A DNA stretch of 64,000 nucleotides from Ottelia alismoides (lineage: Eukaryota > Streptophyta > Magnoliopsida > Alismatales > Hydrocharitaceae). The DNA is taken from positions 620,001 through 684,000 of the forward strand of contig JAZKJV010011400.1 of assembly GCA_037367405.1 (NCBI GenBank), in the 5' to 3' direction. This document shows, one piece after another, positions 19,413 through 28,218 of this stretch. Below the pieces are notes generated by a model. That model saw nothing but the letters and a program-made list of their open reading frames with translations, did not search any database and had not been told where the DNA came from. The position numbers and the translations under genes are program-made. Every line of letters begins with the position of its first letter. The stretch's first letter is position 1.

Positions 19413-20924
19413 TTTTGAAGTTGCGCTTTTTCAGAGCTAGCAAAAAACTGCTATTGCAAAAAATAACGGGTCCTGACCATGAAGGGTTTGCAAGAACTCA
19501 AAACATGGAAGGACCCGTCGTGATCATTTTCGCTCGGTCAGCTAAATCTCTCAAGGGGTATTTGTCGCAGTGTAACGTCAAGGAGCGGGTCTCATTGATG
19601 TTCATGCGAATGATCCTGGCTTTTATGCTGCATCGTGGGCGGATGACTTGCTCTTCAGCAGCGGGTAGTATTTGCTCCGAAGTTGTCCACCGTGGCGAGG
19701 TCACTCGTTTTCTATCTAGGAAACGGTGGCGAAAAACTGACTTCAACAAGCCACTTGTTTCCGCGCTATTGGCCAAGGAGTCAAAACGCGGTGTGTTCCT
19801 GTTCATAATCGATGCAACACAGAAGACGCTGGCTGGAAAGAAGGCGCAGAATACATACTTCTGCAGTAGCGTTAGTCGCCAGGGCAAACGATCAAAGCGC
19901 AAAGACCGACGATACAACTCAAGGAAGACTTCAGCCAAGTCGACTCACAGCTTCACGTTTGGTCTGCTGATTACGCCCAGTGGTATACGTATTCCCTTTC
20001 AGATACCTCATTACACCCCAGAGTACTGTCAGCAGCACAATCTCCAAGCGCGTACGACTGCTGAATGTGCTGCGGAGTTGGTTCGAACCCTTCCGGTACC
20101 TGAAGGCGCGAGCGTCATTGTTTTGGGCGATTCGGCCTACGAATCTAAGGTCGTCGAAGAAGCGTGCCAAGAAAGAGGGTACATATGGATCTTCGCGGCT
20201 AATGCAGAACGAGTTTACGAAGGAACCAAGGGTAACCGCCCCAAATTGCGGTCACGTTTAAAGGATTGGACGAGTTTGTCGGTCAAGCGAATTAGGTTAC
20301 GAGCGAGTACGGGAAAGTATGCCTCTTACAGGCGACTTTCTAAGTATCGCATCGGGCCGAAAATGAAACATCGCGACTACTACGCGTACCAAGAAAAAGC
20401 AGAGGTACGGAACGTCGGTCCCGTACAGCTCGTTTTTTCGACAACGAATCCGAAATTGGAAAAAGCGACTCCAGACGACGTCAAAATCCTGATAACGAAC
20501 GCCGTGAATATGAGCATGCCTGAGGTGATCGAGTTGTACTCCCTACGTTGGCAAATCGAACTGTTCTTCAAGGAGCTCAAGTCGACGCTGGGTTTTGCCC
20601 AATACTCATTTCATGACTTCCGTGCTGTGGAGACATGGGCTAACTTGGCGATCACCACCGTGTTGTTTCTCGAGGACATGCGAATCACTCGAATGAATGA
20701 CTCGCGACTGCCCAAGGAGAAACGCCAGTGGTGGGCCATGCAAAGACTCCATGGACTCTGCTTGGCTTACCGCCAAGAAAACACAGGTGGGGAACTCAAG
20801 TACATCCATGACAGACTTAAAACTCCTGGCGGCGTCAACAAACTCAAACGCTTGATGGCCGCCGCGGTGCCAGTAGAATTCAGGATCGTCGCATGATATG
20901 ACACAAAAACGCGCAACTTCAAAA
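19413..20924 (+). mobile_element. IS4-family insertion sequence, copy 1 (1512 bp)
   Basis: It is bounded by the perfect 14-bp inverted repeat TTTTGAAGTTGCGC and flanked by the 8-bp target duplication CTGCCAAG (19405-19412 and 20925-20932). It sits in the first hairpin of a palindromic repeat (CCACCGCTGCCAAGCGGTGG before insertion). It contains one transposase gene in the same direction as the surrounding operon. A second copy with the same length, ends and target duplication is at 31813-33324. Confidence 0.93.
19505..20896 (+). CDS. IS4-family DDE transposase, copy 1
   Basis: A protein of 463 residues from the ATG of MEGPVVIIFARS; an in-frame ATG 30 codons upstream would start close to the IS end. 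The first catalytic Asp is in FIIDATQKT, the second in VLGDSAYESK, and the Glu lies in YSLRWQIELFFKELK, which fits the Y-(2)-R-(3)-E-(6)-K signature of the IS4 family. The translation is the same as that of copy 2 over its whole length, so both appear intact and recently moved. Confidence 0.92.
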   Translation: MEGPVVIIFARSAKSLKGYLSQCNVKERVSLMFMRMILAFMLHRGRMTCSSAAGSICSEVVHRGEVTRFLSRKRWRKTDFNKPLVSALLAKESKRGVFLFIIDATQKTLAGKKAQNTYFCSSVSRQGKRSKRKDRRYNSRKTSAKSTHSFTFGLLITPSGIRIPFQIPHYTPEYCQQHNLQARTTAECAAELVRTLPVPEGASVIVLGDSAYESKVVEEACQERGYIWIFAANAERVYEGTKGNRPKLRSRLKDWTSLSVKRIRLRASTGKYASYRRLSKYRIGPKMKHRDYYAYQEKAEVRNVGPVQLVFSTTNPKLEKATPDDVKILITNAVNMSMPEVIELYSLRWQIELFFKELKSTLGFAQYSFHDFRAVETWANLAITTVLFLEDMRITRMNDSRLPKEKRQWWAMQRLHGLCLAYRQENTGGELKYIHDRLKTPGGVNKLKRLMAAAVPVEFRIVA

Positions 20925-21059
20925 CTGCCAAGCGGTGGACAGCGTTAACCTTCGCATCCACCGTCTGGCGACGGTGGCTACCCAGCTTGCCAAGTGGCGA
21001 TGTCCAAGTAATGAGTTCACACATTAACGATCAATACATTCAGTCAGGCGAGGTGCAGT

Positions 21060-21956
21060 TTGAATGACCGCTATTATGTTCGCTTCCGCGGCCGAGTTCT
21101 CGGGCCGTTTACGGCTGAGAAAACGGCTGAAATGGTCCGACGCGGTCAAGTTACGCGCGTGCACGAACTTTCCCCTGATGGCCTGAGTTGGAAGAAGGCA
21201 GAAGACTTCACCGAATTCTTCGGCAAGGCCAACGCCGTCCGTGTTGTAGCTACCCAGAGCGAGCGACAGACGAAGGCTGAGCCAGTCGAACTACAGATGG
21301 CGCCCACTGAGGCGATGCAGTGGCATGTCCACTGCGACGGGCAAGAGTATGGTCCGATCTCCGAAGGCGTACTGCAAGACTGGATTCGACAGGGGAGGGT
21401 ACAAGCCAACAGCATGGTATGGCGAACGGGGATGACGGACTGGAGTACCGCTGAATCTGTTCAACCCAATTGGTTTGCGGGCCAGCCTAAGAGCCCAGGC
21501 GAACGTAACAGAACTGAGTCTGCGGCCGCCCACACTTCATCGGGCGATGACTTGGACCAGCAACTGCTGTTTGAAACGACCAACAAACTGCCTTGGCTCT
21601 ATTTTATTTCTATCTCGATCATCATCATCGGGGCGCTGTCGACTATTGGCGCTGCGATTGTCTTCCTGCAAGGAGTCGCAGTGCTGAACGAGAACCGCAA
21701 CCTGGGTACGGTCAGATTGGTTTGGGGCATTATGGCTGGTGTTCAATCGATTATGACCTTGTTGGCTGGCATTCTACTGCTGCGCTACACAAATACCGTT
21801 TCAACACTGCGCATGATTCCAACGGTGGCCAATGCTATCTTGGCAGCCAAGCGGCTCTCGGCATTTTGGTTCCTGAGCGCCTTCTACATGTTGATGCTTT
21901 TGACCTTTGTAGCGTTTGGTATCCTGGTCGAGATTCTTGCCGAGGCGACTACTTAA
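21060..21956 (+). CDS. Double-GYF-domain membrane protein
   Basis: A protein of 298 residues with a TTG start; GAGG stands about eight bases upstream and no in-frame ATG is nearby. Two GYF_2 domains lie at about 4-50 (YYVRFRGRVLGPFTAEK ... LSWKKAEDF) and 80-125 (WHVHCDGQEYGPIS ... TDWSTAESV). They are followed by a linker and three or four membrane spans from residue ~178 to the end. GYF domains bind proline-rich peptides; the Pro-Glu stalk of the GAP1-like protein is an obvious possible ligand, though that is inference. It overlaps functionally with the GYF-trypsin protein further down. The next gene starts one base after its stop. Confidence 0.82.
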   Translation: MNDRYYVRFRGRVLGPFTAEKTAEMVRRGQVTRVHELSPDGLSWKKAEDFTEFFGKANAVRVVATQSERQTKAEPVELQMAPTEAMQWHVHCDGQEYGPISEGVLQDWIRQGRVQANSMVWRTGMTDWSTAESVQPNWFAGQPKSPGERNRTESAAAHTSSGDDLDQQLLFETTNKLPWLYFISISIIIIGALSTIGAAIVFLQGVAVLNENRNLGTVRLVWGIMAGVQSIMTLLAGILLLRYTNTVSTLRMIPTVANAILAAKRLSAFWFLSAFYMLMLLTFVAFGILVEILAEATT

Positions 21957-21957
21957 G

Positions 21958-22821
21958 ATGAACAGTTTGGCGCCCGATACTGCTCGTCCATTGAATGCCT
22001 TTCGCGATGACCCCGAGGCTCTTTTGGGCGTGAGACCGCAAGGCGGCACGGCTGTCAGCACCTGGCTGACAGGCGTTATCGCGCTGGTCTTAACCGTGGC
22101 TCTATATACCGCGTTTTATTTCAGTCCGCCCAGCTTCATGCGATCGATGCTGATGGACCGCGGCCCGACGCAGCACGCCTGCGTACTCCTGAGTTTTTGG
22201 GCTATTGCGATCCTGCTAATCAAAGCTCGCAAACTGAACATACAAAGGAGTGCACTCAAACAAACGATCCTGCCCGATGCGCACTCGTTTGTGCTGAGTT
22301 CACAGACTGCCGACCAGGTCGTCCAGCGCATACACCAAATAGCGGCCGATCCTGAGCGTTTCTTGCTGTTCAATCGAATCCTGATTGCCATTTCGAATTT
22401 GAAGAACCTTGGTCGAGTCGCCGATGTCGACGAGATTTTGGACTCAGTCGGTGAAAAGGACGAATCAGCCCACGAAACCAGCTTTGCGATGTTGAACGGT
22501 TTCTTGTGGGCGATTCCAGTGCTGGGGTTCATCGGCACAGTGCTCGGACTGTCCACATCGATCGCGACCTTCAGTTCGCTTTTGGAAAACCAGCAAGATG
22601 TCTCTGGCATCGTGTCATCTCTACGAGAGATTACCAGCGGCCTGAGTACCGCATTTGAGACCACGTTGCTGGCTCTTGTGTTAGCACTTTTTATCCAACT
22701 GTGGATGACCAACCAAAAGAAGGCGGAAGAAGAATTCTTCGACCAATGCGGCACCTACTGCCTGGTCAACATTGTTTCCAGAATCAAGATTCTGCCTTTC
22801 GAACAAACGCGAGAGGCCTAA
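21958..22821 (+). CDS. TolQ/ExbB/MotA-type proton-channel family protein
   Basis: A protein of 287 residues with an N-terminal membrane pair (about 25-85) and the family core near 178-260. The span AIPVLGFIGTVLGLSTSI and the later span STAFETTLLALVLALFIQ are the conserved channel helices. Such proteins use the proton gradient to drive a TolR/MotB-like partner. The two following genes encode single-span proteins that can fill that role. The start ATG is one base after the upstream stop. A 143-bp-element fragment begins directly after the TAA stop, so the expected adjacent TolR gene is 344 bases away. Confidence 0.85.
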   Translation: MNSLAPDTARPLNAFRDDPEALLGVRPQGGTAVSTWLTGVIALVLTVALYTAFYFSPPSFMRSMLMDRGPTQHACVLLSFWAIAILLIKARKLNIQRSALKQTILPDAHSFVLSSQTADQVVQRIHQIAADPERFLLFNRILIAISNLKNLGRVADVDEILDSVGEKDESAHETSFAMLNGFLWAIPVLGFIGTVLGLSTSIATFSSLLENQQDVSGIVSSLREITSGLSTAFETTLLALVLALFIQLWMTNQKKAEEEFFDQCGTYCLVNIVSRIKILPFEQTREA

Positions 22822-22890
22822 ATGGACAGCGCCGCTTGGCAGCGGTGACTACGAATAGAGCATCCAGCGAAATTGCCCAATATGACTGCA
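22822..22890. repeat. Truncated 143-bp palindromic element at the tolQ-like stop codon
   Basis: It starts (A)TGGACAGCGCCGCTTGGCAG directly after CTAA, the preferred target, where TAA is the stop of the preceding gene. It then continues as the reverse of the AATTTCGCTGGATGC / ACTATTCGTAG segment seen in copy A, and the far end is lost. The remaining ~275 bases up to the next gene contain decayed repeat-like sequence and no gene I can support. Confidence 0.65.
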
Positions 22891-23165
22891 TCGACTCAGG
22901 AAATGCCGCGGGTGGCACTGGCATGGCGCAGCCTGGCCAGTGCATGCCGAAGCGCAAGGGCCTGCCGCTCCCAGACGATCATCCAACATGCCGAAGTAAT
23001 CAGACGCCCCAGACCAACCCGAGCTCCCAATGCTAACCAAACCTGCATGGCCCCATGGCATTGGCAAGCTCTCGTTAGCCCTGAGAGACTGATTAAGTGG
23101 CACTGTACACCTAAGTAGCCCCAACAAAATTTTTTTGGCCCAACCCGACGCTGCGGCGTACACAG

Positions 23166-23993
23166 ATGCGAACTAGACGCGCGACCATCAACACTGTTTC
23201 GTTCTTTGCTTTCCAGGACATCATCACGTCCGTTGTCGGCATATTTGTTCTGATAGTGCTCATCATGATTCTTGAACTGGCGCAAACCAAAATCGGCACT
23301 GCCAGTGCACAGGTGGTGCCAGTCGCAGACTTGGTACAAGAGCTGGAGGTCTTGCAGTCCGAGCTTGAGTCACTGGAGAAACTTCAACGCAGTCTGCAAG
23401 CCAACGCGCTCAGAGCTGCCAGTCGGAATAAGTTGACGATCGAGGATGAACTCGGCAGCTTGTCTCAACAGCAGGCTGAGATTGATGCGGAGTTGGAACG
23501 AGCCAGACGTCGCACGGAGAGTCTCAAGAAACAGATTGCTGTGAGTAAACAAGTTGAAAAGCAATTACAAGATCAATCTGTCGAAGCTTCTCAGCAGCAA
23601 GAACGTGCCAAAACTGCAGCCGATCAGAGTCAAGAAACAGCCAAATTCAGCGCGATACTGGAAACAGAAAAGCCATTGATCTTTCGCGATACCACTGAAC
23701 AAGGTCTACATTTAGTCTTAGTGGTTCTGAAAGACCAAACCATTTATCTTACCGATGCCAGGCAAACCAAGTCAGAGCAATTTGCTGGGGCAAATCGCAT
23801 CGCCGCTTTCCGCAAGTGGGTTGAGAATGCAGACTTATCTACACGGCACTTCTTGCTGATTGTCAAGCCATCAAGTGAACGTGACTTCGATGATGTTCGC
23901 GACTGCCTGGCTAAAGCGAACGCAACCTATGGATTTGATGTGGCAGGCGAGTCCCAACAATTCCGTCTACGCTCACAGCTGGGAGGCTTCTAG
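23166..23993 (+). CDS. TolR-like single-span coiled-coil protein 1
   Basis: A protein of 275 residues. A short basic cytoplasmic start (MRTRRATINTVSFFAFQD) and the span IITSVVGIFVLIVLIMILEL are followed by ~120 residues of coiled coil and a ~90-residue C-terminal alpha/beta domain. The layout matches TolR/MotB-like stators that partner TolQ-type channels; similarity to TolR itself is in architecture rather than clear motifs. Its stop overlaps the GTG start of the next gene (TAGTG), so the two are co-translated and probably form a heteromeric stator pair. Confidence 0.68.
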   Translation: MRTRRATINTVSFFAFQDIITSVVGIFVLIVLIMILELAQTKIGTASAQVVPVADLVQELEVLQSELESLEKLQRSLQANALRAASRNKLTIEDELGSLSQQQAEIDAELERARRRTESLKKQIAVSKQVEKQLQDQSVEASQQQERAKTAADQSQETAKFSAILETEKPLIFRDTTEQGLHLVLVVLKDQTIYLTDARQTKSEQFAGANRIAAFRKWVENADLSTRHFLLIVKPSSERDFDDVRDCLAKANATYGFDVAGESQQFRLRSQLGGF

Positions 23994-24895
23994 TGAGTAG
24001 AAGAAAACGTGAGACACCATCCAGCCTGGAACTATTCCTGGATACGATCTGCAATACGTTTGGTGGAATTGTCTTCCTGGCTATTCTCCTAGCGGTATTA
24101 GTGCAGAATCGTAGCCGAGACTCGATCACACCTGGCCCCCGAACACAATCGGTTTCACCAGAGCAGGCGGAACAACTGGCGATTCGGGCTGAGGATCTGC
24201 GAAATCGCTTGACGCAGTACGGCACGCTTATCGAAGACCTTCAGCAATTGCAACCCAGCACCAATGATCATCAGCTCGACGCAGCCATCACTCGGGCAGA
24301 ACAGTCCAAGAAAGAGTTGGCCCAGGAGCTTGAGTCGCAGAAGGCGCTGGCCAGTGAGCTCGACTCGCAAAACTCTAAAAACCTCGAGCATTCGAAACTC
24401 ATCGCAGAGTCAGCCAGGCAAGCAAAAGAAGCCGAGCAAAAATTACAAGACGACAAAGCCAAGCTGCGCCGCAAGATCGACGAGCATGTGCACATCTTGA
24501 ACTTGCCAAGGGTGGAATTGGTTTCCAAACGCACACTCATTCTCTTTATGCGGTATGGCAAAGTGTATCGACTATTTACTGTTGACACTTCAGCAGATGC
24601 TGAGCACCTTCGAATTGAAAACCAGAGCGATACTTCCATTACCGTAGAACCCAAACGCAACTCAGGCTGGTCAATATCGCGGAACTCAGATCAACTGAGA
24701 TTGACTCAGTATCTGAATTCCTACTCTCCTTTGATGTACGCAATCAAAATCTACGCCTGGTCAGATTCTTACGAGCAGTTTGCTGAGCTGAAACAATTGA
24801 TGCTGCAGCTCAACTTCCAGTATGAACTGAACCCATATTACAACGGCGACACGATCACTTTTGTCAGTGGCTCCACGGCCCCAATGGTTCAGTAA
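23993..24895 (+). CDS. TolR-like single-span coiled-coil protein 2
   Basis: A protein of 300 residues with a GTG start that shares one base with the upstream stop. It repeats the layout of its neighbour: a short N-terminus with SLELFLDTICNTFGG, the span IVFLAILLAVLVQ, a long coiled coil (about 50-165) and a globular C-terminus. The motif 'F-x-D-x-I/C-x-x-x-x-G' before the span occurs in both proteins (FAFQDIITSVVG and LFLDTICNTFGG), which supports descent from a common ancestor. Its likely role is second stator subunit of the TolQ-like channel. Confidence 0.68.
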   Translation: MSRRKRETPSSLELFLDTICNTFGGIVFLAILLAVLVQNRSRDSITPGPRTQSVSPEQAEQLAIRAEDLRNRLTQYGTLIEDLQQLQPSTNDHQLDAAITRAEQSKKELAQELESQKALASELDSQNSKNLEHSKLIAESARQAKEAEQKLQDDKAKLRRKIDEHVHILNLPRVELVSKRTLILFMRYGKVYRLFTVDTSADAEHLRIENQSDTSITVEPKRNSGWSISRNSDQLRLTQYLNSYSPLMYAIKIYAWSDSYEQFAELKQLMLQLNFQYELNPYYNGDTITFVSGSTAPMVQ

Positions 24896-24942
24896 ATGGG
24901 TTATGCCAGCCACACTTCTTATTCACAGCCGAGTCGATAACC

Positions 24943-26463
24943 ATGAACCCTAGTGACAAAACTATTGGCTGGAGTATTCGTACGGAGGATGGCATCGCCG
25001 GTCCATACACGCTAGAGCAACTTCGAATGCTTGCCCGGCAAGGCAAGATAGGTCGCCATACGGCTGTGCGACCGGCCGATGCGCCCAACTGGATACGGGC
25101 TTCGCAAATTCCGGCGATATTCGCCTTTGGCAGCGAATCTTCCGAACCCTCACAAATCCCGGTTGCCAGCTCGGCAACGCCTACACCGCCACCTGTACGC
25201 GCGCCATTGGCTTCGCGAAGCGCTCAGCGTACAAGGCCCTTGGCTGTGCCGTTGAGCGTGCTGGTAGTAGCTTCTGCCGTGGTCGTTGCTTTTGTCATCG
25301 GATTGATGATGCGGAGTGAACGACTGGCAACCAATCCTGCCGACACGGAGGATACCCGAACCAGCGATACAGCCTCAGCAAGCAAGGCCCCGGACAAAGC
25401 ACCCACACAGACCGCTTCAGACCGCAGCTATACCACAGAGGAAATAGTAGCCCAGACAGAACATGCGGTGGTGACAATTGTGGCAGGTGCCGGGCTGGGA
25501 TCAGGTTTCTTGAGTGCCCCTAACGTAGTGGCAACTAACTACCACGTCATTGCCAACGATGATGGAAGTCAGATCAATTGTTTCTTCCCTTCGGCTGCGG
25601 AAGGAAATCGTGGACCGTTTCGAGCTCGCCTGGTCGCTGAAGACCCCAAGTCTGACTTAGCATTACTCAGGATTTCCAGTGACATTACCCCCTTGAAGTT
25701 GGCGGAGACAAGCACATTTCGTCGAGGCCAAGATGTGATCGCCATTGGGTCGCCGGCATTATTCAATGGTCGGGACATCCTGCCCAATGCCATTACCCGA
25801 GGCGTGGTCAGTTCTGAGCATCAATTATTCGGTGAACCGCGCTATCAATTGTCCATGGCCATTAACCCCGGCAACTCAGGTGGGCCAGTGATTGGCTTGG
25901 ATGGCAAGGTCGTGGGCGTAGTGGTATCCAAATCTCGTACCGAAGAGGGCATTGGTTTTTGTGTGCCTGTATCGAGTCTCAAGCGATTGATGGACGCTCA
26001 TGCATCCACAAAATACGCAGCCACACCTGTAGTTGAATCAGAACACCTGGCCAGGATGACCGCTCGCGAACTAGTAACTGTGACGCTGGACTTGGAGCGA
26101 TTTCTTCAACAACTGGCCAAGATCGTCGAGGAAAAGTCAGGCACCAGTACTCGATTGATCCCAGCCGAACACTTTAGCGATGCAGTCAACCGATTGATAA
26201 CGGAAATCAATCCCGAAATGCGCAAAGACTTCTCCACGCAACTTCGAGACATCGCCAACGATGAAAACCTGAGTGTGCGATTGCGATCGGAGTTGCAGAC
26301 GCTACTGCAACGCCATCTGGCCCTCCACGCAGCCATTGCTCAGACCACGGGCGACGTGCACCGGATGATGTCATCCCTGGCCAACCTACGAGAACGATTC
26401 TTAGAACAACTGCGAAAGGTTGACCGCTTGCTTCCCCTGGGTTTTCCGGAACTTGTTGAGTAA
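24943..26463 (+). CDS. GYF-domain membrane-anchored trypsin-like serine protease
   Basis: A protein of 506 residues: a GYF_2 domain at about 5-52 (WSIRTEDGIAGPYTLEQLR), a Pro/Ser linker, one membrane span at about 100-123, then a DegP/HtrA-type trypsin domain with a complete triad: His201 in TNYHVI, Asp238 in SDLALLRI and Ser312 in GNSGGPVIG. A ~130-residue helical C-terminus replaces the PDZ domains of HtrA. The GYF domain would be cytoplasmic and the protease exported. It shares the GYF module with the upstream membrane protein, so both may dock to the same proline-rich partner. Its likely role is the effector or processing enzyme of the cluster (inference). The next gene starts three bases after its stop. 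Confidence 0.83.
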   Translation: MNPSDKTIGWSIRTEDGIAGPYTLEQLRMLARQGKIGRHTAVRPADAPNWIRASQIPAIFAFGSESSEPSQIPVASSATPTPPPVRAPLASRSAQRTRPLAVPLSVLVVASAVVVAFVIGLMMRSERLATNPADTEDTRTSDTASASKAPDKAPTQTASDRSYTTEEIVAQTEHAVVTIVAGAGLGSGFLSAPNVVATNYHVIANDDGSQINCFFPSAAEGNRGPFRARLVAEDPKSDLALLRISSDITPLKLAETSTFRRGQDVIAIGSPALFNGRDILPNAITRGVVSSEHQLFGEPRYQLSMAINPGNSGGPVIGLDGKVVGVVVSKSRTEEGIGFCVPVSSLKRLMDAHASTKYAATPVVESEHLARMTARELVTVTLDLERFLQQLAKIVEEKSGTSTRLIPAEHFSDAVNRLITEINPEMRKDFSTQLRDIANDENLSVRLRSELQTLLQRHLALHAAIAQTTGDVHRMMSSLANLRERFLEQLRKVDRLLPLGFPELVE

Positions 26464-26466
26464 CAC

Positions 26467-28218
26467 ATGAACGCATCCAACGCCCATTCATCGGCTATAA
26501 GTTTGTTGTGCATTTTCGTCTTCGTCTGCCTAGAGTCAGTTTATGCATTGCCCGCCGAACCGAAAATAAAACCTTGGAAGTCCTCCGACGGCAAGTATGG
26601 CCTTGTCAGCGCTACGCCATCCAAAGTGGTCCTGGTCAAGCTTTCCGACCAAAAGCAGTTTGACGGAACATGGTTGAAGCTTCCGCTAAACCTGAGGAAG
26701 GAAATAGCAACCTTCTGGGCCAATCAAGATCGCGAGCAACTCGCCAAGCTACGCAAACTGATGGCCGGCAATCAAGACCACGTGAAAGGCATTTACGAAC
26801 AGTTAAAGGCTCTCCACCTTGATTATCCGATGAGCCCCTATGCAGGTATAGCGCTCGGAGTGAGTTACGCAGGATTACAAAACGAACCCGAAAAAGCCGC
26901 CGTAGTTCTAAAACAGGCAATGCTCCGGCTGGAAACACAGCGTGGTGCCAGCCCCGGCAGCCACACTCACACTCTGGCTACTTGCTACTGCGATCTTGCG
27001 ATTTGCGCCTTGAAGGACAAGAAGGCAGAGAACGGTATGGGCTACCTGATCAAGTCCATCGATAGTGAACCGCTGCCCGTAGCCATCCACAACGCAAGCC
27101 AACTACTTACCGTCAGCCAAAATCCAAACTCGTATCTTAAGCTTACTGACGCCCAACATGGCAAGCTTCTGAAGGTCATTGAGGGGCTTGATACACAGGA
27201 AAAGAAGATCGAAACGGGCTGGCATTACTCGCTTTCCATAGATGAACCTCCAGTCGCGCAGAACTCACGATTCACCGGAACCTTGGGCTTTACTCCGCCC
27301 GCAGACAACTTCAAGATCATCGACACATGCTTGGGCGTTGCAGTCAGCGATAATGCGATTGTCTTTCCTAGTCGACTTTGTGAGCCCGGACAGGTATTGC
27401 CTCTGTTCTTAAGTTACCACCTCCCTTACGATTCTAATCCACAAACCATCCCCATCCGCGAAGTGGTTGTCGAGGTCGAAAACACCTCAACTCCATTCCG
27501 CTCGGATAAGACGAAATTCCGGACTGTGCCCAAAGTCTCCGCCAAGCATCAGGGATTGGCCGTGTTTCGCGTGGCGGATGGACTGCGTGATGTGGCCAAG
27601 ATTTCAAACATGCAACCAGCCGCAGAGAGCGAGTTGCTGATTCATTCGATCGACAATTCGAAGAAAGACAAACTAGCCGTAGTCTCGACTAAAACACTGA
27701 TGAAACCGACTGGCCTTCATTCCGACGCGGTATCGCATTTGAACTCGCCCGTTTTCAGTGCTTCCGGCGACTTCCTAGGATTTGTTACGCCCCAAGGATC
27801 ATCCCCGCCTTACGTGCCGCCCGCCAAAGATCTGACGCAATGGCTTGAAAAGAGCGCTCGGGTCGATTTGAGCAATAGTCGTCTTCCTAGAGGCACTGGT
27901 ATCGTGGTGGTCATCTCTTGGGCTGATTCGTCAAGCGAAGGTTCGTCCACACCACTATGTCCAGGCATTAGCGAGCTAAGCGAGATCGTACGTGACCAAT
28001 GGTGCATTCCCTGTAGTGGTAAAGGCTTCTTCAAGTGTCCGCATTGCCTAAGAGGAGTTGTTTCGTATAAAGATGTGGCTGCAACTGGCGTTAATCCTTT
28101 AACTCAAACACCCGTCTTCTCAACAGTCGTCAAACAAAAGCCATGCGATGCGTGCGACGCCAAAGGTGTCTTTGACTGCCCGCACTGCGTTCATGGAAGA
28201 CTAGCCGATCGCCAATAG
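26467..28218 (+). CDS. Exported protein with degenerate trypsin-like domain and DnaJ-like cysteine pairs
   Basis: A protein of 583 residues with a signal peptide ending near VYALPAEP, then helical repeats (about 70-250). From about 270 to 455 a region follows the order of a trypsin fold but lacks its active site: the histidine region reads IVFPSRLC, and the usual GNSGGPVF is LNSPVF (426-431), missing the two glycines. The C-terminus has four Cys pairs in two CxxCxxKGxFxCPHC units (C513/C516/C524/C527 and C560/C563/C571/C574), like the DnaJ zinc finger. It closes the cluster, three bases after the active protease, so a pseudo-protease partner or regulator is plausible. The pseudo-trypsin assignment is my inference. 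Confidence 0.68.
   Translation: MNASNAHSSAISLLCIFVFVCLESVYALPAEPKIKPWKSSDGKYGLVSATPSKVVLVKLSDQKQFDGTWLKLPLNLRKEIATFWANQDREQLAKLRKLMAGNQDHVKGIYEQLKALHLDYPMSPYAGIALGVSYAGLQNEPEKAAVVLKQAMLRLETQRGASPGSHTHTLATCYCDLAICALKDKKAENGMGYLIKSIDSEPLPVAIHNASQLLTVSQNPNSYLKLTDAQHGKLLKVIEGLDTQEKKIETGWHYSLSIDEPPVAQNSRFTGTLGFTPPADNFKIIDTCLGVAVSDNAIVFPSRLCEPGQVLPLFLSYHLPYDSNPQTIPIREVVVEVENTSTPFRSDKTKFRTVPKVSAKHQGLAVFRVADGLRDVAKISNMQPAAESELLIHSIDNSKKDKLAVVSTKTLMKPTGLHSDAVSHLNSPVFSASGDFLGFVTPQGSSPPYVPPAKDLTQWLEKSARVDLSNSRLPRGTGIVVVISWADSSSEGSSTPLCPGISELSEIVRDQWCIPCSGKGFFKCPHCLRGVVSYKDVAATGVNPLTQTPVFSTVVKQKPCDACDAKGVFDCPHCVHGRLADRQ

Larger units (their letters stand above)
19345..21007. repeat. 143-bp palindromic element, copy A, split by an IS4 insertion
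   Basis: The outer ends are TTGGACAGCGTCATTTGG and, inverted, CCAAGTGGCGATGTCCAA (15 of 18 positions pair). Taking out the 1512-bp IS and one 8-bp target copy leaves 143 bp, the same length as the copies at 29782 and 41604. Inside are two GGTGG/CCACC hairpins. It starts five bases after the coiled-coil gene and ends 52 bases before the GYF gene, so it divides the cluster. Confidence 0.85.

Noticed and set aside
22849..23165. Several overlapping frames between the TolQ-like and TolR-like genes
   Set aside because: All run through decayed repeat DNA; the Cys/Ala-rich translations differ between strands and none has a start site.
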